Origin: Hyphomicrobiaceae bacterium
Lineage (GTDB): Bacteria > Pseudomonadota > Alphaproteobacteria > Rhizobiales > Hyphomicrobiaceae
DNA: 64,000 bases
NCBI GenBank assembly: GCA_022844275.1
Contig: JALHMB010000003.1
Location: forward strand, 310,001 to 374,000
Direction: 5' to 3'
The position numbers were made by a program, and so were the translations under genes. The notes under the pieces were generated by a model. It was not told the DNA's origin and did not search any database. It worked only from the letters and a program-made list of their open reading frames with translations. Positions 53,357-62,775 of the stretch are shown here, one piece after another; the first letter of the stretch is position 1, and each line of letters starts with the position of its first letter.

Positions 53357-54319
53357 TCAATCGTTCTTCATACCGAGCTTCGCTGCCCGCGCTTGACTGC
53401 GGAGCTTGGCTTCGCGGCGGGTGATGTAGATAGCCGAGGCGAAGATGATTGCCGCGCCTACCCAGGTCCAGATGTCCGTCACCTCGCCGAACATCCACCA
53501 GCCGATGAGGACTGCAAAGGGTAGACGCGAGAAATCGAAGGTCATGACGAGCGAGGCTTCGGTCGAGGCAAAGCCGCGCATGAGGCAGTAGTGACCGAGG
53601 ACGCCCGTCAATCCGATGGTCAGGATGACAGGAAGGTACTCCCATCCCGGCGCCTGCCAAACGAATAGCGCCGGGATCAGCGTCGGCGGCGTCATGAGGA
53701 CGGTCGTCAGGAAGACGATCTTGCCGGAGTCGTCCTCGCTCGAAAGCTGCTTCAGCAGCACCGTTACGACACCCGAGCTCATGGCGTTGAAGACCGCGCA
53801 GGCCTGGCCGACGCCGAACGTGTCCGTGCCCGGCCGCAGGATGATCATGGCGCCGAGAAAGCCGATGACGAGAGCGGTCCACCGGCGAACGCGCACTTTC
53901 TCCCCGAGAAAGACAATGGCGCCGAGCGTTCCGAACAGAGGCGCCAGAAAGCCGATCGCAGTGACTTCGGCGACCGGCATGAGGGCCAACGCGTAGAACC
54001 ACGCCGTCATCGAGAAGATCGAGATGCCGACGCGCACGCCATAGAGATGAAGTGCGTTCGACCTCAGCAGCGAGCGGCCGCGCACGATCAACATGGGCAG
54101 GAGAAAGAGCGTCGCCGACAGATTGCGCAGGAATACCACCTGGAGCGGGTGCATGCCCATGAGCGCCGCCTTGCGCGAGCTTGCAGCCAGCACCGCGAAG
54201 AGCGCCATCGCGAGGGTGATCCAGATGACCGCGCGGATGGGATCATCACGCACGAGCGGACGCGGGTCGCGCTGGCTGGCCGACGGGACGCCTTCAGTGG
54301 GCTTATGGTGATCCGGCAC
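53357..54319 (-). CDS. EamA/RhaT-family (DMT) transporter
   Basis: Inner-membrane protein of 320 residues with ten hydrophobic helices in two EamA halves. The N-terminal 25 residues are hydrophilic. Visible family cues include F-L-R-N-L-S-A-T-L-F, A-V-F-N-A-M-S-S-G between halves, and G-V-L-G-H-Y-C-L-M-R-G-F-A-S-T-E-A-S in the second half, ending with F-A-S-A-I-Y-I-T-R-R-E. Such carriers export metabolites or import nucleotide sugars; direction and substrate are not readable. Ends 10 bases from the Nudix gene, facing it. Confidence 0.88.
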   Translation of the reverse strand: MPDHHKPTEGVPSASQRDPRPLVRDDPIRAVIWITLAMALFAVLAASSRKAALMGMHPLQVVFLRNLSATLFLLPMLIVRGRSLLRSNALHLYGVRVGISIFSMTAWFYALALMPVAEVTAIGFLAPLFGTLGAIVFLGEKVRVRRWTALVIGFLGAMIILRPGTDTFGVGQACAVFNAMSSGVVTVLLKQLSSEDDSGKIVFLTTVLMTPPTLIPALFVWQAPGWEYLPVILTIGLTGVLGHYCLMRGFASTEASLVMTFDFSRLPFAVLIGWWMFGEVTDIWTWVGAAIIFASAIYITRREAKLRSQARAAKLGMKND

Positions 54320-54657
54320 GCGCTTCTTTCTGCGACGATGCCGGCTCGAACCCGACCAGCGCCGCTCCCTCTCGACCGTGATACCAGGACAGGCCCCGGT
54401 CGTCCGCCGTCACGATGCCTCACGAATCGCCGGCGCCCTTCCTTTCCTCAGTGCACACCGGGATCGAACGAGGCAAGACGGCATGCAGCCCACTGTGCCC
54501 ACCGGAAGCTGCAGTACCATGAAACGGCTGCCGCCTCGGCATCGGCCGGCGTCCCAAAGCCCTTGCATTGCAGCCTGTTTTAATGGGAACTTGCGGTCTA
54601 AGGTCCGGACTAATGGGACCTCCGTCAATAACTCGATCCGTCAGGAGGGATAGCCCC
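54320..54657. promoter_or_regulatory. Divergent region upstream of transporter 2, with direct repeats and a dyad
   Basis: A 338-base gap without a gene. Close to the transporter start it holds two direct repeats, TAATGGGAAC (54581-54590) and TAATGGGACC (54611-54620), exactly 30 bases apart, with the palindrome GTCCGGAC (54603-54610) between them. CAGGAGGG just before the ATG is the ribosome-binding site. The spacing of three helical turns suggests cooperative binding of a regulator; no regulator can be named. Confidence 0.35.
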
Positions 54658-56193
54658 ATGCGGCGCTATGTATTCGGTCTTGCAGCCACTGCCATTGCCG
54701 TGTCCGCACTCTGGGGACAGCCAGCGCAGGCCGGGAAGGCCAACGACACGCTCGTGTGGGCCACGGACCGTGAAAGCCCGATCACGGACTCGAGCTACCT
54801 CAATACCCGCGAGCTGGTGATCATCGGATCGCTGCTTTTCGACCGTCTCGTTCATCTCGACGACAACTACAAGCCCGTCCCCGCACTCGCCGAGTCGTGG
54901 AAGTGGGAGAACGACACGACGCTCGACTTTGTGATCCGGAAGGGCGTGAAGTTCCACTCGGGCAAAGAGCTCGACGCGGAGGACGTCGCCTACACGCTCA
55001 ATTTCATCATCAATCCGGAAAACGGCTCGTTCAATCGCTCCTACCTGAGCTGGATCAAAGCGGCGGAAGTGCTCGACAAGAACAAAGTCCGCCTGACGAT
55101 GGATAAGCCGTTCCCGACAGCGCTGACCTTCCTCGCTGGTGCCGGCAACATCCTGCAGAAGGGCCACTACGACAACGCGCCGGCGCGGGCGGACGGCAAG
55201 AAGGATTTCGGCGCTGTCACATCTATCGGCACCGGACCTTACAAGATCGCCGAGATGAAGCCCGGCCAGTCCGTGCTGATGGAGAAGAATCCGAACTACT
55301 GGGAGGACAGCCCCAAGGGCAAGCCGGTGATCGGCAAAATCCTCTTCCGCACGATCAAAGACTCGAACACCCGCCTTGCCGAGCTGATGACCGGCGCGAT
55401 CGACTGGGTCTGGGACGTCCCCAAGGATGAAGCCGACCGGCTCGTGCGGGCGCCCAATCTCACGATCGAGAACGCCAAGACGCTGCGCATCTCGTACCTG
55501 ACCTTCGATGCGACCGGCCGCTCGCCGGACAAGCGCTTCATGGACAAGCGCGTGCGCCAGGCCTTCAATCACGCCATCAATCGCAAGTCGCTTGTCGACA
55601 ATCTCGTCGGCGCGCCCTCGCAGGTGATCGATGTGCCCTGCCATCCGGACCAGTTCGGCTGCTCGGAGAACGTGACCAAATACGACTACAATCCCGACAA
55701 GGCAAAGAAGCTGCTGGCTGAGGCCGGTCATCCGAACGGCTTCGAGTTCGACCTGCACGCCTATCGCGAGCGCCACATCACGGAAGCCGTCATCGGTGAC
55801 CTCGTGCGCGTCGGCCTCAAGCCTCGCCTCGTCTATCTCCAGTACGGCCCGCTCGTGCAGGCAATCCATAAAGGGCAGGTCGCCGCAGCGAACCTGACAT
55901 GGGGCTCGAGCTCGATCCCGGATGTCTCCGCCAGCACCGGCCACTTCTTCACGGGCTCGCCCGATGACCTATCGCAGGACAAGACCGTAATCGCGGCGAT
56001 CCAGGAAGCGAACGGTACGATCGATCCGGAGAAGCGGGCGGCCATCTGGGAGAAAGCGCTGAAGCGGATCGCCGATGAAGCCTACTGGGTTCCCATGTTC
56101 ACGTACGCGAAATACTACGCCTACTCGAAGAACCTCGACTTCAAGGCTACGTCCGACGAGATCCCGCAGTTCTTCAGGGCGAAGTGGAAGTAG
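54658..56193 (+). CDS. Peptide-type ABC transporter substrate-binding protein, transporter 2
   Basis: Periplasmic receptor of 511 residues in SBP family 5. A signal peptide ends near P-A-Q-A-G-K. Family segments: L-A-E-S-W-K-W-E-N-D-T-T-L-D-F, V-K-F-H-S-G-K-E-L-D-A-E-D-V, G-T-G-P-Y-K-I-A and V-R-Q-A-F-N-H-A-I-N-R. ATG at 54658 with CAGGAGGG upstream. First gene of a seven-gene operon. Ligand could be a peptide or, as for the E. coli Dpp system, haem; see the ChaN-like gene at the end of the operon. Confidence 0.93.
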   Translation: MRRYVFGLAATAIAVSALWGQPAQAGKANDTLVWATDRESPITDSSYLNTRELVIIGSLLFDRLVHLDDNYKPVPALAESWKWENDTTLDFVIRKGVKFHSGKELDAEDVAYTLNFIINPENGSFNRSYLSWIKAAEVLDKNKVRLTMDKPFPTALTFLAGAGNILQKGHYDNAPARADGKKDFGAVTSIGTGPYKIAEMKPGQSVLMEKNPNYWEDSPKGKPVIGKILFRTIKDSNTRLAELMTGAIDWVWDVPKDEADRLVRAPNLTIENAKTLRISYLTFDATGRSPDKRFMDKRVRQAFNHAINRKSLVDNLVGAPSQVIDVPCHPDQFGCSENVTKYDYNPDKAKKLLAEAGHPNGFEFDLHAYRERHITEAVIGDLVRVGLKPRLVYLQYGPLVQAIHKGQVAAANLTWGSSSIPDVSASTGHFFTGSPDDLSQDKTVIAAIQEANGTIDPEKRAAIWEKALKRIADEAYWVPMFTYAKYYAYSKNLDFKATSDEIPQFFRAKWK

Positions 56194-56266
56194 GGCCTAG
56201 GTCCGGCTGACGGCCCGCTTCTGTTGCGCGGGGCGCGGCCGAACTTATCTCGTAGCGTGAGCCAAC

Positions 56267-56295
56267 GGGCGCCCCGGTTGCGGTCGGCAGCGCCC
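56267..56295 (+). other. Possible hairpin between transporter 2 binding protein and permease
   Basis: GGGCGC (56267-56272) faces GCGCCC (56290-56295) across 17 bases, followed by GGCAGGTTTT. The stem is short and no strong T-run exists. It lies in the 127-base gap after the binding-protein gene, the same position as the two stronger hairpins in transporter 1. Confidence 0.25.
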
Positions 56296-56320
56296 GGCAG
56301 GTTTTCGGCCCACTTGTGGA

Positions 56321-57250
56321 ATGAGCGCACTCATGGCGATCTTTGCGCTGAAACGACTTGGAGTGGCGATCCTCGTCGCGCTGACCGTTTCGCTGATCAC
56401 CTTTTCGATGGTCTACATCTCCGGCGATCCCGCGATCACGATCGCGGGCGAGGGCGCGCGCATCGAGGACATCGAGAATATCCGCCGCTTCTACGGCTTC
56501 GATCGCCCGATCTTCGTGCAGTACCTCGAATGGCTCTGGAACGCGATACACGGTGATCTCGGCCGTTCTTTCAGCCTGCGCGTGCCGGTCGCCGACGTGA
56601 TCTTCGAGCGCCTGCCAACGACGATGCTGCTCGGCGCCTGCGCCATCACCTTCGGCCTGACGCTGGCAATTCCCCTCGGCGTGCTCGCGGCCGTGAAGCC
56701 GAACAGCATCTTCGATCGCGCCGCACTGACGCTCGCCGTGGTCGGCCAGGCCATGCCGACCTTTTGGTTCGGATTGACGCTGATCCTCGTGTTCGGCGTG
56801 ATGCTGCGCTGGCTGCCGATCACCGGACAGGACAGCTGGTGGAACTTCGTCATGCCGGCCGTGGCGCTCGGCTACAACGTCGCGCCGGCGGTCATGCGCC
56901 TCACGCGCGCCGGCATGCTCGAGGTGCTGGCGTCCGACTATATCCGCACGGCGCGCGCTAAGGGCCTGCGCCCGATGACCGTGCTCTTCAAGCACGCGCT
57001 GCGCAATGCGGTGATCCCGGTCGTCGCGCTCGCCGCCGTTCAGTTCGGATTCATGCTCGGCGGCTCGATCGTGATCGAGACGATCTTCCAGATCAACGGC
57101 CTCGGCTACCTCGCCTGGGAGTCCATCCAGCGAAAGGACCTCCCGATGATGCAGGCGATCGTTCTGATCCTCTCGATCATCTACGTCGTGATCACGTTCC
57201 TTGCCGACATGCTCAATGCCTTCCTCGATCCGCGCATCAGGGTGACCTGA
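56321..57250 (+). CDS. Peptide-type ABC transporter permease (DppB-like), transporter 2
   Basis: Inner-membrane subunit of 309 residues. F-D-R-P-I-F-V-Q-Y-L-E-W-L, H-G-D-L-G-R-S-F and the coupling loop Y-I-R-T-A-R-A-K-G-L-R are typical B-type permease features, and the C-terminus ends D-P-R-I-R-V-T. Start at ATG 56321; an ATG at 56333 is possible. It is followed after one base by the second permease. Confidence 0.93.
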   Translation: MSALMAIFALKRLGVAILVALTVSLITFSMVYISGDPAITIAGEGARIEDIENIRRFYGFDRPIFVQYLEWLWNAIHGDLGRSFSLRVPVADVIFERLPTTMLLGACAITFGLTLAIPLGVLAAVKPNSIFDRAALTLAVVGQAMPTFWFGLTLILVFGVMLRWLPITGQDSWWNFVMPAVALGYNVAPAVMRLTRAGMLEVLASDYIRTARAKGLRPMTVLFKHALRNAVIPVVALAAVQFGFMLGGSIVIETIFQINGLGYLAWESIQRKDLPMMQAIVLILSIIYVVITFLADMLNAFLDPRIRVT

Positions 57251-57251
57251 C

Positions 57252-58187
57252 ATGGCCGAGACAACAATCTCCCGCTCTACACTCGCCCGTGCCGGCGTAC
57301 AGACGGCCGAAGAGATCATGGCGCCCACACCGGGCGCGATGATGCGCCGGCGCGTATTCGGTCACTTCGGCCTGATGTTCGGCGGCTTCGTGCTGCTGGT
57401 CATCATCTTCATGGCGCTGTTCGCGAACGTCATCTCGCCACACGATGCCTACGACCAGCAGCTCGGGCGCAAACTTATTCCGCCCATCTGGCATGACAGC
57501 CCAAAAGCCACATGGAGCCATCCGTTCGGCACCGATCACCTCGGTCGCGACTACCTCTCGCGCCTCTATCACGGCGCGCAGGTTTCGCTACTTATCGGCT
57601 TCTCCGCGATGATCATCTCAGGCCTCATCGGCACGATCCTCGGCGTGATGGCCGGCTATTTCGGCGGCCGCGTGGACATGGCCGTGAACTTCCTCATTAC
57701 TACGCGCCTCTCCATGCCTGTGATCCTGGTCGCGCTCGCGGTCGTCAGCATCATAGGCTCATCGCTGAACGTCGTCATCTGGGTGCTCGGCCTGCTGATC
57801 TGGGACCGCTTTGCCGTGGTCATGCGATCAGCGACGCAGCAAGTGCGCTCGCTCGAGTTCGTGACGGCCGCGGAAGCGCTCGGCTGCTCGCACTTGCGCA
57901 TTCTGCTGACCGAGATCGCGCCCAATGTCATGAACCACCTGATCGTGGTGGCGACGCTGGAGATGGCGCACGCCATCCTGCTCGAAGCCGCGCTGTCGTT
58001 CCTCGGTCTCGGCGTGCAGCCGCCGACGCCGTCCTGGGGGCTCATGATCGCCGAGGCCAAGGGCCTCATGTACTTCGATCCCTGGCTGATTGCGATCCCC
58101 GGCGTCGCGCTCTTCATGCTCGTGCTGTCGATCAATCTCGTGGGTGACGGCCTGCGCGACGTGACGGCGCCAGAGAACCGTAGCTAG
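57252..58187 (+). CDS. Peptide-type ABC transporter permease (DppC-like), transporter 2
   Basis: Inner-membrane subunit of 311 residues. H-P-F-G-T-D-H-L-G-R-D-Y-L-S-R marks the periplasmic segment; the coupling loop reads F-V-T-A-A-E-A-L-G-C-S and I-L-L-T-E-I-A-P-N. L-S-F-L-G-L-G-V-Q-P-P-T-P-S-W-G is diagnostic of the C-type. Starts one base after the B-type stop. The first about 35 residues form a cytoplasmic N-terminal tail. Confidence 0.93.
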   Translation: MAETTISRSTLARAGVQTAEEIMAPTPGAMMRRRVFGHFGLMFGGFVLLVIIFMALFANVISPHDAYDQQLGRKLIPPIWHDSPKATWSHPFGTDHLGRDYLSRLYHGAQVSLLIGFSAMIISGLIGTILGVMAGYFGGRVDMAVNFLITTRLSMPVILVALAVVSIIGSSLNVVIWVLGLLIWDRFAVVMRSATQQVRSLEFVTAAEALGCSHLRILLTEIAPNVMNHLIVVATLEMAHAILLEAALSFLGLGVQPPTPSWGLMIAEAKGLMYFDPWLIAIPGVALFMLVLSINLVGDGLRDVTAPENRS

Positions 58188-58209
58188 CCCCGGAAGAACC
58201 AGCAGGCCG

Positions 58210-59226
58210 ATGAGCGATCGCATTCTGAGCGTCGAAGGACTTGAAGTCTCCCTTCCGGTACCGACCGGAACGCTGAATGCCGTGCAGGGCGTCAGCTTTC
58301 ACGTCGAGCGCGGCGAGACCGTCTGCATTGTCGGCGAGTCCGGCTGCGGCAAATCGCTGACCGCACTTGCCATCATGGATCTGCTGCCAAAGCGCGCGCG
58401 ACGCACGGCCCGCGAGCTCACTCTCCTTGGCGAGCCCATTATCGGCGTCTCCGAGTCGGCCATGTCGGATCTGCGCGGCAATCGCATGGCCATGATCTTC
58501 CAGGAGCCGATGACCTCGCTCAATCCGGCCTACACGATCGGCAACCAGCTCGAGGAAGCTCTGCTGCGCCATCGCAAGGTGTCGCGCGCCCAGGCTCGAG
58601 AGCGGGCCGTGCATCTCTTGGAGCGCGTCGGCATCACGGCGGCGGGGCAGCGCCTGCGGCAATATCCGCACCAGCTCTCGGGTGGCCTGCGTCAGCGCGT
58701 CATGATCGCCATGGCGCTCATGACCGGGCCGGACCTCATCATCGCCGACGAGCCGACGACGGCCCTCGACGTCACCATCCAGGCGCAGATCCTCCATCTG
58801 CTCGCCGAGCTGCAGCGCGAATTCCACATGGGCCTCGTGCTCATCACGCACGATCTCGGCGTCGTCGCGCGCATCGCGACGCGTGTCGTCGTCATGTACG
58901 CGGGCCAGGTCGTCGAGACGGGCACGGCAGCCGAGGTGTTCGGCGCGCCACGCCATCCCTACACACGGGGTCTCCTCGACTGCATTCCCATTCCGGGCAA
59001 GACCAAGCGCGGCGAGCGCCTGGGCACGATCCCCGGCATGGTGCCCTCGCTCGTCGGTCACATGCAGGGATGCCACTTCGCCGGGCGCTGCAATTATGTC
59101 GTCGACGCGTGCCGGGAAGCGCCCATATCGCTTACCGCGACGCCGGGCGGCGCGCATCAAGTGCGCTGCATCCGCGCCGACGAGTTGATAGGGGAACGCG
59201 CAACGGCGCGGGAGGACGTGGCATGA
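58210..59226 (+). CDS. Peptide-type ABC transporter ATPase (DppD/OppD-like), transporter 2
   Basis: ATP-binding subunit of 338 residues. Walker A G-E-S-G-C-G-K-S at 42-49, L-S-G-G-L-R-Q-R signature, [12 protein letters not shown] Walker B, and the C-terminal peptide-family cluster G-C-H-F-A-G-R-C-N. In the last motif the usual R-C-P is R-C-N. Its stop overlaps the next ATPase start by ATGA. Belongs to the five-gene importer. Confidence 0.94.
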   Translation: MSDRILSVEGLEVSLPVPTGTLNAVQGVSFHVERGETVCIVGESGCGKSLTALAIMDLLPKRARRTARELTLLGEPIIGVSESAMSDLRGNRMAMIFQEPMTSLNPAYTIGNQLEEALLRHRKVSRAQARERAVHLLERVGITAAGQRLRQYPHQLSGGLRQRVMIAMALMTGPDLIIADEPTTALDVTIQAQILHLLAELQREFHMGLVLITHDLGVVARIATRVVVMYAGQVVETGTAAEVFGAPRHPYTRGLLDCIPIPGKTKRGERLGTIPGMVPSLVGHMQGCHFAGRCNYVVDACREAPISLTATPGGAHQVRCIRADELIGERATAREDVA

Positions 59227-60260
59227 GCGCAACTATCGCTGCACGGTCAGCTGGCGTGCCACAAGCCGGTGCCGCGTCTAGTGCCCCGCCGATGCTCGAG
59301 GCCATCGACGTCACGCGCATGTTCATGGTCTCGCAGGGGTTCATGCGCGCCAAGAAGCCGTTGCACGCCGTTAATGGCGTCAATCTCTCCATTCGCCAGG
59401 GCGAGGTCGTCGGCCTCGTCGGCGAATCCGGCTGCGGCAAGACCACGCTCGCGCGCATGCTGCTCGGCTTGATGCCGCCATCGTCCGGCTCTCTGAAAAT
59501 CGATGGCCAACCGCTGACCGGCATGAGGCGCCGCGACGTTGCCCGCCTCGTGCAGCCCGTTTTCCAGGATCCTTACTCGTCGCTCAACCCGCGGAAGTCC
59601 GTCGGCTCGATCATCGGGCTGCCCTTGCGCGTACAGGGCGGCGTCAATAGCGAGGAGGAGAAGAAGCGCGTCCTCGAGATGATGGAGCTCGTCGGTCTCG
59701 CGCGGCGCCTCTACGACAACTACCCGAGCCAGCTTTCGGGCGGCCAGCGTCAGCGCGTGGCCATCGCGCGCGCACTCATCAATCGTCCGCGCATGGTCAT
59801 CTGCGACGAGCCGACCTCGGCACTCGATGTTTCCGTGCAGTCGCAAATCCTGAACCTGCTGCAGGACCTGCGGCGCGAACTCGGGCTCACCTATCTTCTG
59901 ATCAGTCACAATCTCGCGGTCGTCGAGCACATGGCGGATCGCGTGGCCGTCATGTACCTCGGGCGCATCGTCGAGCAGACGGACACCGACACGCTTTTCC
60001 GCAATCCGCGCCATCCCTACACGGAGGCGCTGCTGAAGTCCGTGCTGACGCCCGAGCCTGGTCTTGGCGTGCCGGACACGCAGCTCGGTGCGGCCTATCC
60101 GAACCCGCTCAACATGCCTTCGGGCTGCCGTTTTCATCCGCGCTGCGCGCGTCGCTTCGGGCCCTGCGACACGATCGTCCCTCGACCATTGAACAGCGCA
60201 GAAGGCATGGTCGAGTGCCACCTCTATGATGATGATGTGAAGAAGGAAGTTGCTGCATGA
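59223..60260 (+). CDS. Peptide-type ABC transporter ATPase (DppF/OppF-like), transporter 2
   Basis: Second ATP-binding subunit, 345 residues. Walker A G-E-S-G-C-G-K-T-T at 67-75; L-S-G-G-Q-R-Q-R; M-V-I-C-D-E-P-T-S-A-L-D; and the C-terminal G-C-R-F-H-P-R-C-A-R cluster. The start ATG overlaps the upstream stop and its own stop overlaps the start of the M20 peptidase gene, so peptidase and transporter are translationally coupled. First 25 residues are Ala-rich. Confidence 0.94.
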   Translation: MSATIAARSAGVPQAGAASSAPPMLEAIDVTRMFMVSQGFMRAKKPLHAVNGVNLSIRQGEVVGLVGESGCGKTTLARMLLGLMPPSSGSLKIDGQPLTGMRRRDVARLVQPVFQDPYSSLNPRKSVGSIIGLPLRVQGGVNSEEEKKRVLEMMELVGLARRLYDNYPSQLSGGQRQRVAIARALINRPRMVICDEPTSALDVSVQSQILNLLQDLRRELGLTYLLISHNLAVVEHMADRVAVMYLGRIVEQTDTDTLFRNPRHPYTEALLKSVLTPEPGLGVPDTQLGAAYPNPLNMPSGCRFHPRCARRFGPCDTIVPRPLNSAEGMVECHLYDDDVKKEVAA

Positions 60261-61681
60261 GTGGAAGCCGCACCGGCGCCATCGCCCGCGCTGAGAAGTA
60301 TGTCGACAGCGGCACATTCGAGCGCGAACTCGCGGATCGCGTTGCCGTGCGAACGGAGAGCCAGAGGTTTCCCGACCCGAAGGCCGTCGCGGAATGCCAC
60401 CGCTATCTCAACGAGCATATGAAGCCGGCCTTCGAGGCCATGGGTTTCTCGATCAAGACTTACGAAAATCCCTTCACGGGGCAAGGGCCGGTGCTACTCG
60501 CGACGCGCATCGAAGATCCGGCGCTCCCGACCGTGCTCGGCTATGGTCATGGCGATGTCGTGCACGGTATGGACGAGCGCTGGACCAAGGGCAAAGGCCC
60601 GTGGATCACCGCGCGCGACGGCGATCGCCTCTACGGGCGCGGTACAGCCGACAACAAGGGCCAGCACACGCTGAACATGGCTGCGCTATCGGCGGTCATG
60701 GCCGAGCGCGGCGGCAAGCTCGGCTTCAATGCCAAGTTCATGATCGAGACGGGCGAGGAAGCAGGCTCCAAGGGGCTGAAGCAGCTCGTGCGCGTCAACA
60801 AAGCCGATTTCGCCGCGGACGTGCTGATCGCTTCGGATGGACCGCGCGTGAAGCAGGATCGGCCGACAATCTCGCTCGGCTGCCGTGGCGCGCTGAACTT
60901 CGACCTCGTCGTCGACCTGCGCGAAGGCGGGCATCACTCGGGCAACTGGGGCGGGCTCATTGCCAATCCCGGCTTCATCCTCGCCCATGCGCTCGCCTCG
61001 ATCGTCGGCCCGAAAGGCGAGCTGCTCGTCGAGGCACTCAAGGCGCCGCCGATGTCCCGCGCCGTCAAGGACGTGCTCGCCGATGTCGAGATCGACGGCG
61101 GCGACAAGGGACCGAAAGTCGACGAATGGTGGGGCGAGCCCGAGCTCAGGCCCGCCGAGCGCGTCTATGCCGCCAACACCTTCAACATCCTGGCCTTCAC
61201 GACCGGCACACCGGATCGGCCGGTCAACGCGATTCCGCCCAAGGCCGTCGCCAACTGCCAGCTGCGTTTCGTCGCCGGCACTAGCGTCGATCAAATCATC
61301 CCCGCAGTGCAGTCGCACCTCGCCGCGAAGGGCCACACGCTGGTGAAGGTCGTCCCGCCGCCCGCCGCCAACGATGGCGGTTTTGCCGCGACGCGCACGG
61401 AGCCGGATCATCCCTGGGCCGAGTTCGTAACGGGTTCGGCAAAGCGCTCGACCAACGTCAAGCCCGCGATCATCCCATCGACGGGCGGCTCGATCTGCAA
61501 TGACATTTTCACGGACGATTTGGGAATGCCGACGATCTGGATCCCGCACTCCTATGCTTCGTGCTCGCAGCACTGGCCGGACGAGCACATTCTGATGCCA
61601 CTTTCTCGGAGTGCTATTCAGCTCATGGCCGGATTGTATTGGGACATCGGCGAAGGCAAAGGCGTTCCGAAGGTTGGCTGA
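60257..61681 (+). CDS. M20 family metallopeptidase (dipeptidase/aminoacylase type)
   Basis: Dizinc hydrolase of 474 residues. Metal and catalytic residues are visible: His98 in Y-G-H-G-D-V-V-H, the bridging Asp132 in R-G-T-A-D-N-K-G-Q, and Glu167-Glu168 in E-T-G-E-E-A-G-S; the dimerisation domain follows about 215-345. Its start overlaps the ATPase stop, so it is made with the transporter and probably hydrolyses the imported peptide or amide. No signal peptide, so it acts in the cytoplasm. Confidence 0.93.
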   Translation: MSGSRTGAIARAEKYVDSGTFERELADRVAVRTESQRFPDPKAVAECHRYLNEHMKPAFEAMGFSIKTYENPFTGQGPVLLATRIEDPALPTVLGYGHGDVVHGMDERWTKGKGPWITARDGDRLYGRGTADNKGQHTLNMAALSAVMAERGGKLGFNAKFMIETGEEAGSKGLKQLVRVNKADFAADVLIASDGPRVKQDRPTISLGCRGALNFDLVVDLREGGHHSGNWGGLIANPGFILAHALASIVGPKGELLVEALKAPPMSRAVKDVLADVEIDGGDKGPKVDEWWGEPELRPAERVYAANTFNILAFTTGTPDRPVNAIPPKAVANCQLRFVAGTSVDQIIPAVQSHLAAKGHTLVKVVPPPAANDGGFAATRTEPDHPWAEFVTGSAKRSTNVKPAIIPSTGGSICNDIFTDDLGMPTIWIPHSYASCSQHWPDEHILMPLSRSAIQLMAGLYWDIGEGKGVPKVG

Positions 61682-61691
61682 TCCTGCAAGC

Positions 61692-62768
61692 ATGATGCGC
61701 ACCACGGTACTGATCGCCGTGGTGGGCGTACTCCTCGGCACCTTGGCTTCCGCTGAGCCACGCGCGCAGACCCCGTGCCCGAGCGCCGCCATTTGGCAAG
61801 CAATCGGTGAGGCTTGGCACGAAAGGGGCGGCGGACATGCGCTGGCCGGCACCGTGCTGAAGGGAACGGAGCCTCTTTCTTCCACCGTCGGCGGTGCCTG
61901 CGGTCCCGCCCCGATCGAGCAGCTCCAAGATGCGATCAAAACACACTTGGAAGGCGGCGGGATCGTTCTGCTCGGCGAGGTCCACGACAATGGGGCGCAG
62001 CACGCGCTTCGAGGCGCGCTGATAACGGCGATCGCTGCCGATATCGCCGAAGCAAAGAAGCAGCGTCCGCCCGCACTCGTATTCGAGCATATCCGTGCGG
62101 ATCAGGCGGCAGCACTCGAAGCGTCACGCGCACCGACGCCCGAAGGTGCGCGCGATCTGCTTCAACGCCTCGACTGGGAAAAGAGCGGCTGGCCGTCGTC
62201 GAAGTTGTTTCTCCCGATCTTCGAAGCTGCCGTTGTGCACGCACTGCCGATCCTATCGGGTCACCCAACACGCACGGAGGTCCGCGATGTGGCGCGCCGA
62301 GGGCTCGACGCGCTTCCCGGCGATACTGCCCCACGGCTCGGCCTCGATGCACCGCTGCCGGAGGCCCTCGAAAGTGCGCTGCTCGACGAACTCGAGGCTT
62401 CGCACTGCGGGCTCATGCCGCGCACGGCCTTCTCTAACATGGCCCTTGCGCAACGCTATCGCGATGCGCACATGGCGGCGGCCCTTGCGAGCGCCGCGCG
62501 TGCACACGGCTCAGCCATACTGCTTGCAGGTAATGGCCATGTGCGGACGGATCGCGGCGTGCCACGGGACCTCGCGCGCATGGCGCCAGAGCGGAAAGTG
62601 TTGACGGTGATGCTGATGGAAGTCAGCGACAGCCGGGCCGATCCCACTGCCTATGCAGAGCGTGACCCACAAGGCAAGCCCGCTGCCGATTTCACCGTGC
62701 TGACGCCACGCGCTGAGCGCCCCGATCCTTGCGAGACCATGCGCGCGCGATTCAAAAAACCGGGGTAG
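61692..62768 (+). CDS. ChaN-like family protein (haem-regulated, exported)
   Basis: Protein of 358 residues in the ChaN/Cofac_haem-binding family. A signal peptide ends near L-A-S-A; there is no lipobox, so it is probably soluble or weakly anchored. The family motif V-L-L-G-E-V-H-D-N near 92-100 is clear, with the second helix and H-T... regions conserved later (G-S-A-I-L-L-A-G-N-G-H-V). In Campylobacter ChaN binds haem and is iron-regulated. It follows the M20 gene by 10 bases, closing the operon. A haem role here is inference from family and from Dpp transporters known to carry haem. Confidence 0.82.
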   Translation: MMRTTVLIAVVGVLLGTLASAEPRAQTPCPSAAIWQAIGEAWHERGGGHALAGTVLKGTEPLSSTVGGACGPAPIEQLQDAIKTHLEGGGIVLLGEVHDNGAQHALRGALITAIAADIAEAKKQRPPALVFEHIRADQAAALEASRAPTPEGARDLLQRLDWEKSGWPSSKLFLPIFEAAVVHALPILSGHPTRTEVRDVARRGLDALPGDTAPRLGLDAPLPEALESALLDELEASHCGLMPRTAFSNMALAQRYRDAHMAAALASAARAHGSAILLAGNGHVRTDRGVPRDLARMAPERKVLTVMLMEVSDSRADPTAYAERDPQGKPAADFTVLTPRAERPDPCETMRARFKKPG

Positions 62769-62775
62769 AGCAAGA

